Source of the DNA: H111-94 sp034436045
GTDB lineage: Bacteria; Chloroflexota; Ktedonobacteria; Ktedonobacterales; Ktedonobacteraceae
Assembly: GCA_034436045.1 (NCBI GenBank)
Contig: DAOTVZ010000149.1
Coordinates: 1 to 31,826, forward strand
DNA: 31,826 nucleotides
Direction of reading: 5' to 3'
In this document: piece by piece, positions 16,506-23,565 of the stretch
Numbering within the stretch: position 1 is the first letter of the stretch
Layout: each line of letters begins with the position of its first letter
Notes under the pieces: generated by a model
Told to the model about the DNA's origin: nothing
Database searches by the model: none
The model's input: the letters and a program-made list of their open reading frames with translations, nothing else
Made by a program: the position numbers and the translations under genes

Positions 16506-18095
16506 ATGAGTACGCAACCGGAATACCTGGGCAAATACATCTTGCGTGAACGCCTTGCCAGTGGGGGAATGGGCGAAGTCTGGAAAGCCTTCGACCCATC
16601 GCTCAATCGCGTGGTGGCAATCAAGTTGCTGCGGGCGGATAAACGCGATGACGAGGAGTTTGTGAGCCGTTTTGAGCGCGAGGCGCGTTTGATTGCGTCT
16701 TTGCGTCATCCTAACATTGTGCAGATTCATGATTTTGATGTAGCGTATGATGCGCAAACAGAGCTAGCGCTGGCCTACATGGTAATGGATTATGTACAGG
16801 GTCAGACGCTCAAGCAGTACATTCACGATACGGCACGGAAAGGTCGGTTCCCGTCTCCTGATGATATTGTCTATCTGTTTGCCGGGGCTGGTCGCGCGAT
16901 TGATTACGCTCACCAGCAGGGGATTATCCATCGTGACATCAAGCCTGATAACATTCTGCTGGATCAACGCCTTCCGGTGCCGCATCCTATGGGGCGGCCC
17001 GTGTTGACCGATTTCGGCATAGCCCGTTTATTGACGAGTCCTGCCCGTACTGCTGTGGGCATGGTACTTGGCACCCCACTCTATATGGCCCCGGAGCAGG
17101 CACAGGGCAACTATGAGGAGCCGCGCAGTGATCTTTACGCGCTTGGAATCATTCTTTATGAGATGATGACCGGTGTAACGCCATTTCGCGGCGATACACC
17201 GTTTGCGATCATGCTACAGCACCTGCAAAGCCTGCCCACGCCTCCGATGCTGCTGAACCAGGCTATTTCACCTGCACTTTCAGCCGTCATCCTCAAGAGC
17301 ATTGCTCGCGCGCCTGAAGACCGTTTTGCCAGTGCGGCGCAGATGGTTGCCGCGCTGGCAAAGGCATTACAGGTGGCTGTACCGGAGGGCATTGCCGATA
17401 GGCCCTTTGTTGTCTCATCCCCTCCTCCACCCATTGCGGGCGTAGAGTATGCGGCATTGCCGGGACGTGTGCCCACTCAGGTGGTTCCTGTAAAGTCACA
17501 GGTACACCTGGGGTCTGTGGAAGCGCCACCAGTGGCAACTCTACCCACCGGTAAGAGCCGTTCAACACGGAGATACCACCAACGATGGCGTATTTCTGCC
17601 ATTGCGTTTATGTGTCTCTGCCTGCTCGCCTTAGCCTCAAGCCTTGTGTTCCATTTTCTGCCAGGTCAGCATAATACGCCGACTCCTGCTGCTATCGGTA
17701 CAATTCATTTTGCTGCCAGCACGCATGCCGTTTCCGGCAACTATGATCTGTTGGATATAGCACTGTCAAATATTCCCGACCCACCTGCCGGTCATGTGTA
17801 CTATGCCTGGTTGGAAAGTGTTGGTGCCGAGAGTGAGCAGCCGCACTGGAAACTGGTTGTACAACATGGTCAAGTTGCCATGACCTCATTAAGCTATCCT
17901 GGGTATAAGACATTGCTGCTGGCTCATAGTCTGTTTCTGATTACCTCGGAGAATTCAAGCGTGCCACCTGATGTACCATATCCTGCTCTGAGTGCCCATC
18001 TCTACTATGCCAGCATTACAACAACTACCGTAACGACCTTTCCAGTACTGCCTTGCCCACACGATTCCTCCTCTACGGCCTGCATTGCTGGCTAG
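16506..18095 (+). CDS. transmembrane Ser/Thr protein kinase (PknB-like), shortened ectodomain
   Basis: A 529-residue third paralogue. The kinase residues are intact: LASGGMGEVW, Lys40, HRD at 142-144, DFG at 169-171 and LGTPLYMAPEQAQG. The membrane helix is near ISAIAFMCLCLLALASSLVF. The ectodomain keeps only the first module (IHFAASTHAV, GHVYYAWLES, SLFLITSENS) and lacks the second module of about 200 residues present in the other two. It ends with two cysteines (PCPHDSSSTAC), reminiscent of the pseudokinase tail. There is no clear ribosome binding site; the ATG is nine bases after the preceding stop, so translational coupling is likely. Confidence 0.94.
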   Translation: MSTQPEYLGKYILRERLASGGMGEVWKAFDPSLNRVVAIKLLRADKRDDEEFVSRFEREARLIASLRHPNIVQIHDFDVAYDAQTELALAYMVMDYVQGQTLKQYIHDTARKGRFPSPDDIVYLFAGAGRAIDYAHQQGIIHRDIKPDNILLDQRLPVPHPMGRPVLTDFGIARLLTSPARTAVGMVLGTPLYMAPEQAQGNYEEPRSDLYALGIILYEMMTGVTPFRGDTPFAIMLQHLQSLPTPPMLLNQAISPALSAVILKSIARAPEDRFASAAQMVAALAKALQVAVPEGIADRPFVVSSPPPPIAGVEYAALPGRVPTQVVPVKSQVHLGSVEAPPVATLPTGKSRSTRRYHQRWRISAIAFMCLCLLALASSLVFHFLPGQHNTPTPAAIGTIHFAASTHAVSGNYDLLDIALSNIPDPPAGHVYYAWLESVGAESEQPHWKLVVQHGQVAMTSLSYPGYKTLLLAHSLFLITSENSSVPPDVPYPALSAHLYYASITTTTVTTFPVLPCPHDSSSTACIAG

Positions 18096-18263
18096 TGAGA
18101 GAGTGTGTCAAGAATCGCAGGGACAAGATTTATTACATCTGAGCCATTGACTCGTACTAAGAGCGTGGAACAACGTCATTCTGCTCTTATTACCTGTTAT
18201 ATTATATAAATCATACAAATTTGTGACTTAGATGTGATAAATCATGCCCCTACGATATCTATA

Positions 18264-18279
18264 CTCTTTGATCAAAGAG
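18264..18279. promoter_or_regulatory. perfect 16-base palindrome, possible operator
   Basis: CTCTTTGATCAAAGAG is fully self-complementary. It lies 130 bases upstream of the -35 box of the next gene and 169 bases after the kinase unit. With no loop it is more like a dimeric regulator site than a terminator. Confidence 0.4.
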
Positions 18280-18393
18280 CATCCTCAAACCATCGCCTTC
18301 GATAGTAATCCCCTTTGCCTGATGAAATTTTCATTATAAGAGCGATAGATTACATTTTTTAATGACAAGCGAGCAAAAATAAATTTTTAGTTG

Positions 18394-18422
18394 TTGACTT
18401 TGCAGAAAAGATATATTATTAT
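18394..18422 (+). promoter_or_regulatory. putative promoter of the secreted Asp-box gene
   Basis: TTGACT (18394-18399) and TATTAT (18417-18422) are 17 bases apart. The transcript start would fall near 18429, giving a leader of about 120 bases. Confidence 0.5.
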
Positions 18423-18547
18423 GTTTGGCTGAGGTGCCTGGATGATTGCTCTGCGCGTATGATGTACCGCAATGAGCTACGACATCTCCTGAGAAGTGCG
18501 GTTAGACTGTAAAAAATGTAAGGAACGTAGAGAGAAGGAGATATTTG

Positions 18548-20053
18548 ATGCTTGCCTTGAGCCGGTCTAACCGGCATATGCGCATCATGCTAGCTTTGAT
18601 TGTTTCCCTAGTGCTAAGTTTTTTCCCGCTGAAATTGACTTTTGCAGCTACCTCGCTGGTGCAGGTGAGCAGCGACCCGTATACCAATAGTACCAGTCAG
18701 CATCAGACAGAGGTTGAGCCGGATACCTTCGCGGCAGGCTCGACAATCGTCTCGGCTTTTCAGGTGGGGCGCTTTAGCGATGGAGGTAGCTCAAATATCG
18801 GCTGGGCCACCTCCAGCAATAATGGCTCGTCCTGGACAAAGGGGTTTCTGCCCGGTACCACCGTATTTGCTACGCCTGCTGGTAACTATGACCGGGTAAG
18901 TGACCCGACAGTTGCGTATGATGCTATGCACAAAACCTGGCTGATTGCCTCACTGGCTCTGACCGCCAATTCATCAGTAGCGGGAGCAGCGATTATCGTC
19001 AACCTTTCAACGGATGGTGGCCTGACCTGGAGCAATCCGGTTCTCATTCATGCGGCTGGTGGGTCGGAAAACCTGGATAAAGATTGGATTACGTGCGATA
19101 GCACCGCGAGCAGCCCCTATTACGGGCATTGTTATGTCGAATGGGATAATCCTGGTGGCAACAACACGATCTACCTGAGTACCTCGACCGATGGAGGGCA
19201 GACCTGGAGTGATCCGCAGACGACGCAGGATTTCGCCACAGGTGTGGGTGGGCAGCCGCTTGTACAACCCGATGGAACGGTGGTTGTCCCTATCGATAAT
19301 GCTGATGCAAACTCCATATTGGCCTTCACTTCGACCGACGGCGGACAGACCTGGGGAAGTACAGTAACAGTGGCGGATATTCAAACACATACTGTAGCAG
19401 GCAATTTGCGCTCTCTGCCGCTAATTTCGGCGATGGAAGATAGTAGTGGCGAAATCTATGTGGTCTGGCAAGACTGCCGTTTCGAGCAGAATTGTTCCAC
19501 CAATGATATTGTCATGAGTACTTCGACCGATGGAACCAGTTGGTCATCGGTCACACGCATTCCGATAGATGCTGTTGGTAGCGGTGTTGATCATTTTATT
19601 CCAGGGATTGGGATTGACAAAACGACTGCTGGTAACAGCGCGCATCTGATCGTGACCTACTACTACTATCCGCAGGCGAATTGTAGTAGTTCCACCTGCC
19701 AGCTTGAGGTTGGCTACACGGCCTCAACCGACGGCGGGGCAGATTGGACGAGCGGCAGCAAGCTGGCGGGGCCAATGTCGCTCTCCTGGCTGGCTGAAAC
19801 CACCCAGGGCGTTATGGTTGGTGACTACATTGCCACCGCGTTCACTGCTAACGGTTCGGCGTTCTCGGTCTTTGCTGTTGGCAACGCGCCAGATGGTGGT
19901 TCTATCTGTAGTACGGGTACTGTCTGCCACCTCTCGATGTTTACCACAGCCTCAAGCCTGAGTCTGAAAGGTAAGACACATCATGTAGTGCATGATGCTG
20001 TGTTGTCGAAGGGCATACATAATTTTGCTACGATACCTCTCACTGCGCGCTAG
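18548..20053 (+). CDS. secreted Asp-box (BNR/sialidase-like) repeat protein
   Basis: About 501 residues, with a signal peptide (MRIMLALIVSLVLSFFP, cleavage probably after FAA) and no lipobox or membrane anchor. Asp-box blades are frequent: SSNNGSSW, STDGGLTW, STDGGQTW (twice), STDGTSW and STDGGADW. This gives a sialidase-type beta-propeller. I do not see the sialidase arginine triad clearly, so glycan binding or an uncharacterised hydrolase role is equally possible. Several cysteine pairs could form disulfides. The frame opens one codon earlier (TTG), but AAGGAG seven bases before the ATG at 18548 fixes the start. It has its own promoter and terminator. The Asp boxes resemble those of the lipoprotein at 2009-3244, but the two differ in architecture. 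Confidence 0.87.
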   Translation: MLALSRSNRHMRIMLALIVSLVLSFFPLKLTFAATSLVQVSSDPYTNSTSQHQTEVEPDTFAAGSTIVSAFQVGRFSDGGSSNIGWATSSNNGSSWTKGFLPGTTVFATPAGNYDRVSDPTVAYDAMHKTWLIASLALTANSSVAGAAIIVNLSTDGGLTWSNPVLIHAAGGSENLDKDWITCDSTASSPYYGHCYVEWDNPGGNNTIYLSTSTDGGQTWSDPQTTQDFATGVGGQPLVQPDGTVVVPIDNADANSILAFTSTDGGQTWGSTVTVADIQTHTVAGNLRSLPLISAMEDSSGEIYVVWQDCRFEQNCSTNDIVMSTSTDGTSWSSVTRIPIDAVGSGVDHFIPGIGIDKTTAGNSAHLIVTYYYYPQANCSSSTCQLEVGYTASTDGGADWTSGSKLAGPMSLSWLAETTQGVMVGDYIATAFTANGSAFSVFAVGNAPDGGSICSTGTVCHLSMFTTASSLSLKGKTHHVVHDAVLSKGIHNFATIPLTAR

Positions 20054-20087
20054 GTTCGTTGGGTGTGCGTAAAACTGTGTAAGAGTA

Positions 20088-20125
20088 GAATATCCACGAA
20101 AGTCATGTTCGTGGATATTCTGTTT
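20088..20125 (+). terminator. intrinsic terminator after the secreted Asp-box gene
   Basis: A perfect 13-bp stem, GAATATCCACGAA (20088-20100) with TTCGTGGATATTC (20108-20120), has a seven-base loop and is followed by TGTTT. It lies 34 bases after the stop. The T-run is modest. Confidence 0.75.
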
Positions 20126-20157
20126 ATAGGGTTTCCTTCTCGTGTGTTGTAGAAGTA

Positions 20158-20976
20158 TTACTTGCGATTACGTTTTGATAGGCGTGTGAGGAGAAGGAGC
20201 AACGTTGTGAGGCTGAACGCCGCTCCCAGTGTAATGCCGACCATGCGTAGATTTTCTTGTCGGCGGCGTGTTCTGCCAACAAAGTTGTTGCGGTCATTGA
20301 GGTGAGGGAAGGGAATATTGGTGGGGACTTCGACGCCTAGAAAGGCGCAAAGCGGCTCCCAGCCGTCTTTGACGTTATAGACAAGCAATTTATCTGCCGG
20401 TACATGCTGTTTGACCTCTTCGATATGTTGTTGAAAGACCGCCAGCGCGTGTGCCTTGTCCTCGAAGCGGTTATCGAAGGTGTTTTGCCAGATTAGCGTA
20501 TTAATCATGCGCACGATACGCGCCCGTTGTGGCGATAAGATGCGGAAGAGAGAGAAACGGAACCTGCCTTGCGGTGATTTGAGCATACTACTTGTCTGGT
20601 AGATGGTGCTGATGACGCTCTCGTACCAGTGGTCGGGGTCGCGCACGCTCAACAGTACTCTGGCCTGCGGGTAGGCTTCCATAAGCTGGGCATAGAAGGC
20701 GCAGGCGGGCCAATCGACCGTCGCCTGGTAGTGGTCGAAAAGCCCGTGCCAATCGACCGGCTCGCCATTGGTCGCGGCTTCCCAATAAGCTATTTGATCG
20801 GGATGTTGGAAGAGTTCAGTCATGTGATAGCAAGGGGCGAAGCCTAGCTGTTCGAGCGCAGCTTTGAGCGAGAGTGTGCCGGTACGGCCAAATCCGGCCC
20901 CAATGATTTTGAGGCCTCCTTTTCCATTGTTTGATTGTTGAAGTTCACTAGCGGGAGCATTGATTACTTGTTCCAT
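20158..20976 (-). CDS. sulfotransferase-family protein with C-terminal membrane helix
   Basis: A 272-residue protein. The 5'-phosphosulfate loop reads GAGFGRTGTLSLKAALEQLG (26-45), and the 3'-phosphate region reads RVLLSVRDPDHWYESV. Both are typical of the bacterial and fungal PAPS-dependent sulfotransferases of the Sulfotransfer_4 kind. The tail has a membrane helix (about GITLGAAFSLTTLLLLLTRL) and a basic end, so the enzyme is probably held at the inner face of the membrane. The acceptor is unknown. AAGGAG is well placed before the ATG. It stands alone and convergent to the secreted Asp-box gene. Confidence 0.86.
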   Translation of the reverse strand: MEQVINAPASELQQSNNGKGGLKIIGAGFGRTGTLSLKAALEQLGFAPCYHMTELFQHPDQIAYWEAATNGEPVDWHGLFDHYQATVDWPACAFYAQLMEAYPQARVLLSVRDPDHWYESVISTIYQTSSMLKSPQGRFRFSLFRILSPQRARIVRMINTLIWQNTFDNRFEDKAHALAVFQQHIEEVKQHVPADKLLVYNVKDGWEPLCAFLGVEVPTNIPFPHLNDRNNFVGRTRRRQENLRMVGITLGAAFSLTTLLLLLTRLSKRNRK

Positions 20977-21060
20977 AAGTTATCTCCTTACCTGTCTTGA
21001 GGGGTTTTGTTAATAGTATCGCATATGGCGAAGGTTCTGGAGTGGGTCAAAGCTGGCAGG

Positions 21061-21069
21061 TGATATAAT
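21061..21069 (+). promoter_or_regulatory. extended -10 promoter for the small membrane protein
   Basis: TGATATAAT is a full extended -10 element with a perfect TATAAT. No -35 box is evident. The transcript would start near 21076 and leave a leader of about 60 bases. Confidence 0.5.
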
Positions 21070-21136
21070 AAACAATCAGGCAATATCCGCTCTAACCTTG
21101 ATATGGTTGAGCATATTTAGAAAGGTTGTGCAAAAG

Positions 21137-21463
21137 ATGGATTTATTGCGCGAAGTAGCCCCTTTTCTGGTTGGTATGGTGATTCCACCTGTCTTGATGC
21201 TTGGGTTACAGACGAAGTGGCAGGGCTGGCTCAAATTCCTTGTGACCTTTGCGGTAGCTCTGGTAATAGGTGTATGTACCAGTGCCTGGGCTGGTGAACT
21301 GGCGGCTGGCATGCCTGATGCCCTGATTGCGGTCATGATAGATACCTCGCTGGTCTTTACCGGCTCGCAGGTGGCGTATCGGTTGGCATGGCGACCACTA
21401 CTCCTGGCGCGTTTGCAGCCCCTGGCCACTCGGCAAGAGCAGGTGAAGCAGGTGCGTGAGTAA
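21137..21463 (+). CDS. small membrane protein of unknown function
   Basis: About 108 residues with three predicted membrane helices: VAPFLVGMVIPPVLMLGL, WLKFLVTFAVALVIGVCTSAW and ALIAVMIDTSLVFTGSQVAY. A short polar tail follows. Size and topology recall phage holins and small membrane transport accessories, but there is no lysis gene nearby and I do not assign a function. The frame opens at 21098 with TTG; AAAGG about 12 bases before the ATG at 21137 and the promoter position favour the latter. It is monocistronic between its own promoter and terminator. Confidence 0.72.
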   Translation: MDLLREVAPFLVGMVIPPVLMLGLQTKWQGWLKFLVTFAVALVIGVCTSAWAGELAAGMPDALIAVMIDTSLVFTGSQVAYRLAWRPLLLARLQPLATRQEQVKQVRE

Positions 21464-21473
21464 TTGTGGGTGT

Positions 21474-21513
21474 AGCGGTATCTATGAAAGCTTCATAGGT
21501 ACCGCTTTTTTTA
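21474..21513 (+). terminator. intrinsic terminator after the small membrane protein
   Basis: AGCGGTATCTATGAA (21474-21488) and TTCATAGGTACCGCT (21492-21506) form a 15-bp stem with one U-G pair and a three-base loop, followed by seven T. It is a strong terminator. Confidence 0.93.
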
Positions 21514-21656
21514 TTGCTTCCAGCTATCTTTTCTGCTGATGCCGTATATTCGCCATTAATAACGAGTATTTGCAGCAGGGTAGGATAGTATATCAGGAGG
21601 CGGCTCAGATCCTATCCTGATTTGTCGGTGGCTTAATGCCCGACTGACTGTCGTGC

Positions 21657-22073
21657 TTGTGCAAACATCGCTCGAAAGATGTCCATACAGGATGCCCCCT
21701 GGCAGCTTGCTGGTGTCTCGCCTGTGAAACTTTCCTCCAACGTCTGGTGGCGCTGCGAGACGCCTGTCGCCAGGAAGAGACAGCTATCATAGCGATTGGT
21801 TCCGATGAACCTGCCACCAGTGCTCAGCAGGTTACCCGATCTGGACATCCCTTTCCCTTCTTAAGTGACCCGGCAGGACAGGTTATTGCTCACCAGGGAT
21901 TAACGCTTCCTTCACTCATTATTGCAGATCGCTGGGGCGAAATCTGGGCTGTCTGGCCCGGTGGCGCTGATCATCTGTTTCCATCTGAGCAGGATATTAT
22001 GCAGTGGCTCTCGTTTATTGAGGCACAGTGTCCAGAATGCACGATGATTGAGTGGGCGGAGCAGGAGGAATAG
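21657..22073 (+). CDS. redoxin-like thioredoxin-fold protein, N-terminus uncertain
   Basis: A protein of about 138 residues resembling the AhpC/TSA redoxin group: a CLAC dithiol near residue 23, then TAIIAIGSDEP, HPFPFLSDPAGQVIAHQG and PSLIIADRWGEIWAVW. Redoxins normally have 30-40 residues before the active cysteine and here only about 22 are available. Upstream in the same frame an ATG at 21636 is followed after three codons by TGA (21645-21647), so the reading frame seems cut off from its natural start. The TTG at 21657 has no ribosome binding site. It may be a 5'-degraded gene, a gene with a sequencing error, or one translated from a poor start. Confidence 0.55.
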   Translation: MCKHRSKDVHTGCPLAACWCLACETFLQRLVALRDACRQEETAIIAIGSDEPATSAQQVTRSGHPFPFLSDPAGQVIAHQGLTLPSLIIADRWGEIWAVWPGGADHLFPSEQDIMQWLSFIEAQCPECTMIEWAEQEE

Positions 22074-22179
22074 AAGAGGTTGGAGGGCAGGCTGTATTTT
22101 GTCCAGAACCGCCAGAGGCCAGCTATTCTCCTCCTCTGTTCCTCTCTTGAAGATGAGATTCGTGCCAATCGCAGGAACG

Positions 22180-22941
22180 TTAAGAATCGATGTGACTCTT
22201 TGCCTCTCGTGCCGCTATTTCTAGATCGTGGAACATCTGCTGTGCCTCTTGTGAAGTCAAACGTGCATCCAGCAGGGGGAGATAGATTTCTTCCTCCTTG
22301 GCGAAGTGTTCCTTAACCAGCGCATAGAGGCCATAAAGGATACGACGTAAGCTCTGTTCCTCAGAGATACTGAGGGAAACAGGAGAGCTACGCTGCCGCA
22401 ACGTTTCCAGTTCATGGGTCAGGCGTTCAATCGCTCTGTGATCATGACTCATAGGTGCCGTTGCCTCTGTGGCCCCTATTACCTTGCCAACTGTTGGATA
22501 GAGAACCCGTTCTTCCGCCTGGGCATGGGGCATAAGCTGGTGTGTCAGAAAGGCAAGAAGCTCATCAAGATTCTGCCAGACCGACGGCAAAGATGCCATG
22601 CCTATGGTATCAGCCACCGTGCGTAGCCCCTCAATGTGGGGAAGTAATTCCTTGTGTTCCTCTCGAAGAGGTTGTGTGAGTAGTGCCATAAGTGTCTTTT
22701 CTCCCTCATGTTCATACATCTGTTCAGCAATCTCACGTTGGATGGGTAAGATACCTTCAGGAAGGTGCAGATCAACTAACCGCTCCTCCCCTTCCTGAAT
22801 GACTGTATCGGCTTGAAACTGCAAGTCACACTGCATGCATTGAACGACATGGCTAGAAGCAAGCTCACGTACCTCCTCATCGTTCTCCTCCGGGGTAGAC
22901 GCTCCTTCTCGGATGTTCTTTTTTGAATGTGAATGAGCCAT
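22180..22941 (-). CDS. hemerythrin-like HHE domain protein
   Basis: A 253-residue protein with the four-helix HHE cation-binding domain. The iron ligands appear in order: LREEHKELLPHIEGL, HQLMPHAQAEERVLYP, SHDHRAIERL and VKEHFAKEEEIYLPLL. The N-terminal part holds a CMQC pair near residue 35, perhaps half of a zinc site, and a stretch not seen in simple hemerythrins. Such proteins sense or store oxygen or nitric oxide or repair iron centres in the cytoplasm. AGGAGG before the ATG is strong. It is divergent from the NarJ-like fragment. Confidence 0.88.
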   Translation of the reverse strand: MAHSHSKKNIREGASTPEENDEEVRELASSHVVQCMQCDLQFQADTVIQEGEERLVDLHLPEGILPIQREIAEQMYEHEGEKTLMALLTQPLREEHKELLPHIEGLRTVADTIGMASLPSVWQNLDELLAFLTHQLMPHAQAEERVLYPTVGKVIGATEATAPMSHDHRAIERLTHELETLRQRSSPVSLSISEEQSLRRILYGLYALVKEHFAKEEEIYLPLLDARLTSQEAQQMFHDLEIAAREAKSHIDS

Positions 22942-23043
22942 GTTTCGGATTCCTCCTCTTTACAATTTTCTGGGAAAGAGATCAGGGTACTCGGTCAGTA
23001 TCAATAAATCCAGTATGGTTGATCGGCGAGAGCTGGTGCTGTG

Positions 23044-23340
23044 ATGGAAGTTACAGCCTTTTTGAGGGTCGGCGCAGAGCTATCCGATTATCTGCCGATG
23101 TTGCTTGAATTCCTGGCCAGCGCGCCAGAGGACAGCGATATGGGTGAGCTGGAGCATCGGCTTGCAGTGGTATGTGCCCAGATTCGTGACAAGTTGGAGG
23201 ATGAACACCCGTATAAAGGAATTTTTACAGCACTGCTCTGCATGCTACGCGACAGAGCATCTTCTGAGCCGCGTGACGGGTTTCCGCGACGTGAAGAGGC
23301 CGACACTGACGAGCTGCCCTATCCATTGCAGTATGATTGA
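23044..23340 (+). CDS. NarJ/TorD-type chaperone C-terminal fragment
   Basis: About 98 residues that match by eye the C-terminal half of NarJ, the chaperone that inserts molybdenum cofactor into respiratory nitrate reductase. ELSDYLPMLLEFLA corresponds to the conserved LPDxLPxxLEF segment, and the helix ending HPYKGIFTALLCML to the terminal SPYA region. Full NarJ is about 170-240 residues, so roughly half is missing. An in-frame stop at 23020 blocks extension. A GTG at 23041 is an alternative start; the ribosome binding site is weak. No narG, narH or narI is in the window. It is probably a remnant, though a short functional protein is possible. Confidence 0.5.
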   Translation: MEVTAFLRVGAELSDYLPMLLEFLASAPEDSDMGELEHRLAVVCAQIRDKLEDEHPYKGIFTALLCMLRDRASSEPRDGFPRREEADTDELPYPLQYD

Positions 23341-23468
23341 GCTGATTTGGGAAGAATCCTGTGCTGAGGGTAGTAGTCGAGGAAAGAAGTATCTCCATTG
23401 CTGAAGAAAAGGGACGGTATTCTGTCGCAGCAAACGTGTATCTGCTTTTCTGGAGACTACTATAATAG

Positions 23469-23556
23469 AGAAAGGGCTGTATGTGTGGCATCCGTCGGTG
23501 GTTTTCACCGCCTGGAGAAACTAGATGGAACGGGTGCAATACATACAGCCCTTTCT
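23469..23556 (-). terminator. structured bidirectional terminator-like element after pdhC
   Basis: A perfect 16-bp outer stem, AGAAAGGGCTGTATGT (23469-23484) with ACATACAGCCCTTTCT (23541-23556), encloses 56 bases that fold further. A second helix of 7 out of 8 pairs joins 23488-23495 with 23530-23537, and a small hairpin lies at 23496-23510. It begins ten bases after the pdhC stop on the minus strand. The GC-rich outer stem runs into TTTCTCTATT, as in an intrinsic terminator, but the 56-base structured loop is much larger than usual. Confidence 0.6.
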
Positions 23557-23565
23557 ACCTGTGTG

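Larger units (their letters stand above)
18096..18547. other. intergenic region between the kinase unit and the secreted Asp-box gene
   Basis: A stretch of 452 AT-rich bases with no credible gene. It holds a perfect 16-base palindrome at 18264-18279 and a promoter at 18394-18422. I found no convincing terminator for the kinase unit. Confidence 0.65.

Noticed and set aside
21645..21647. TGA in the redoxin frame considered as a second selenocysteine codon (it would give U-L-S-C)
   Set aside because: It is codon four, outside any conserved redoxin motif. The real dithiol CLAC lies downstream, and I see no stable hairpin after the TGA.
22058..22136. GGAGGAATAG and CTATTCTCC arms between the redoxin and hemerythrin genes, considered as a terminator
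   Set aside because: The arms pair only with a gap, the loop is about 48 bases and no T-run follows.
22923..23108. 61-residue frame overlapping the NarJ-like start
   Set aside because: The NarJ-like residues are in another frame. This one has no recognisable character and overlaps the hemerythrin start and its ribosome binding site.
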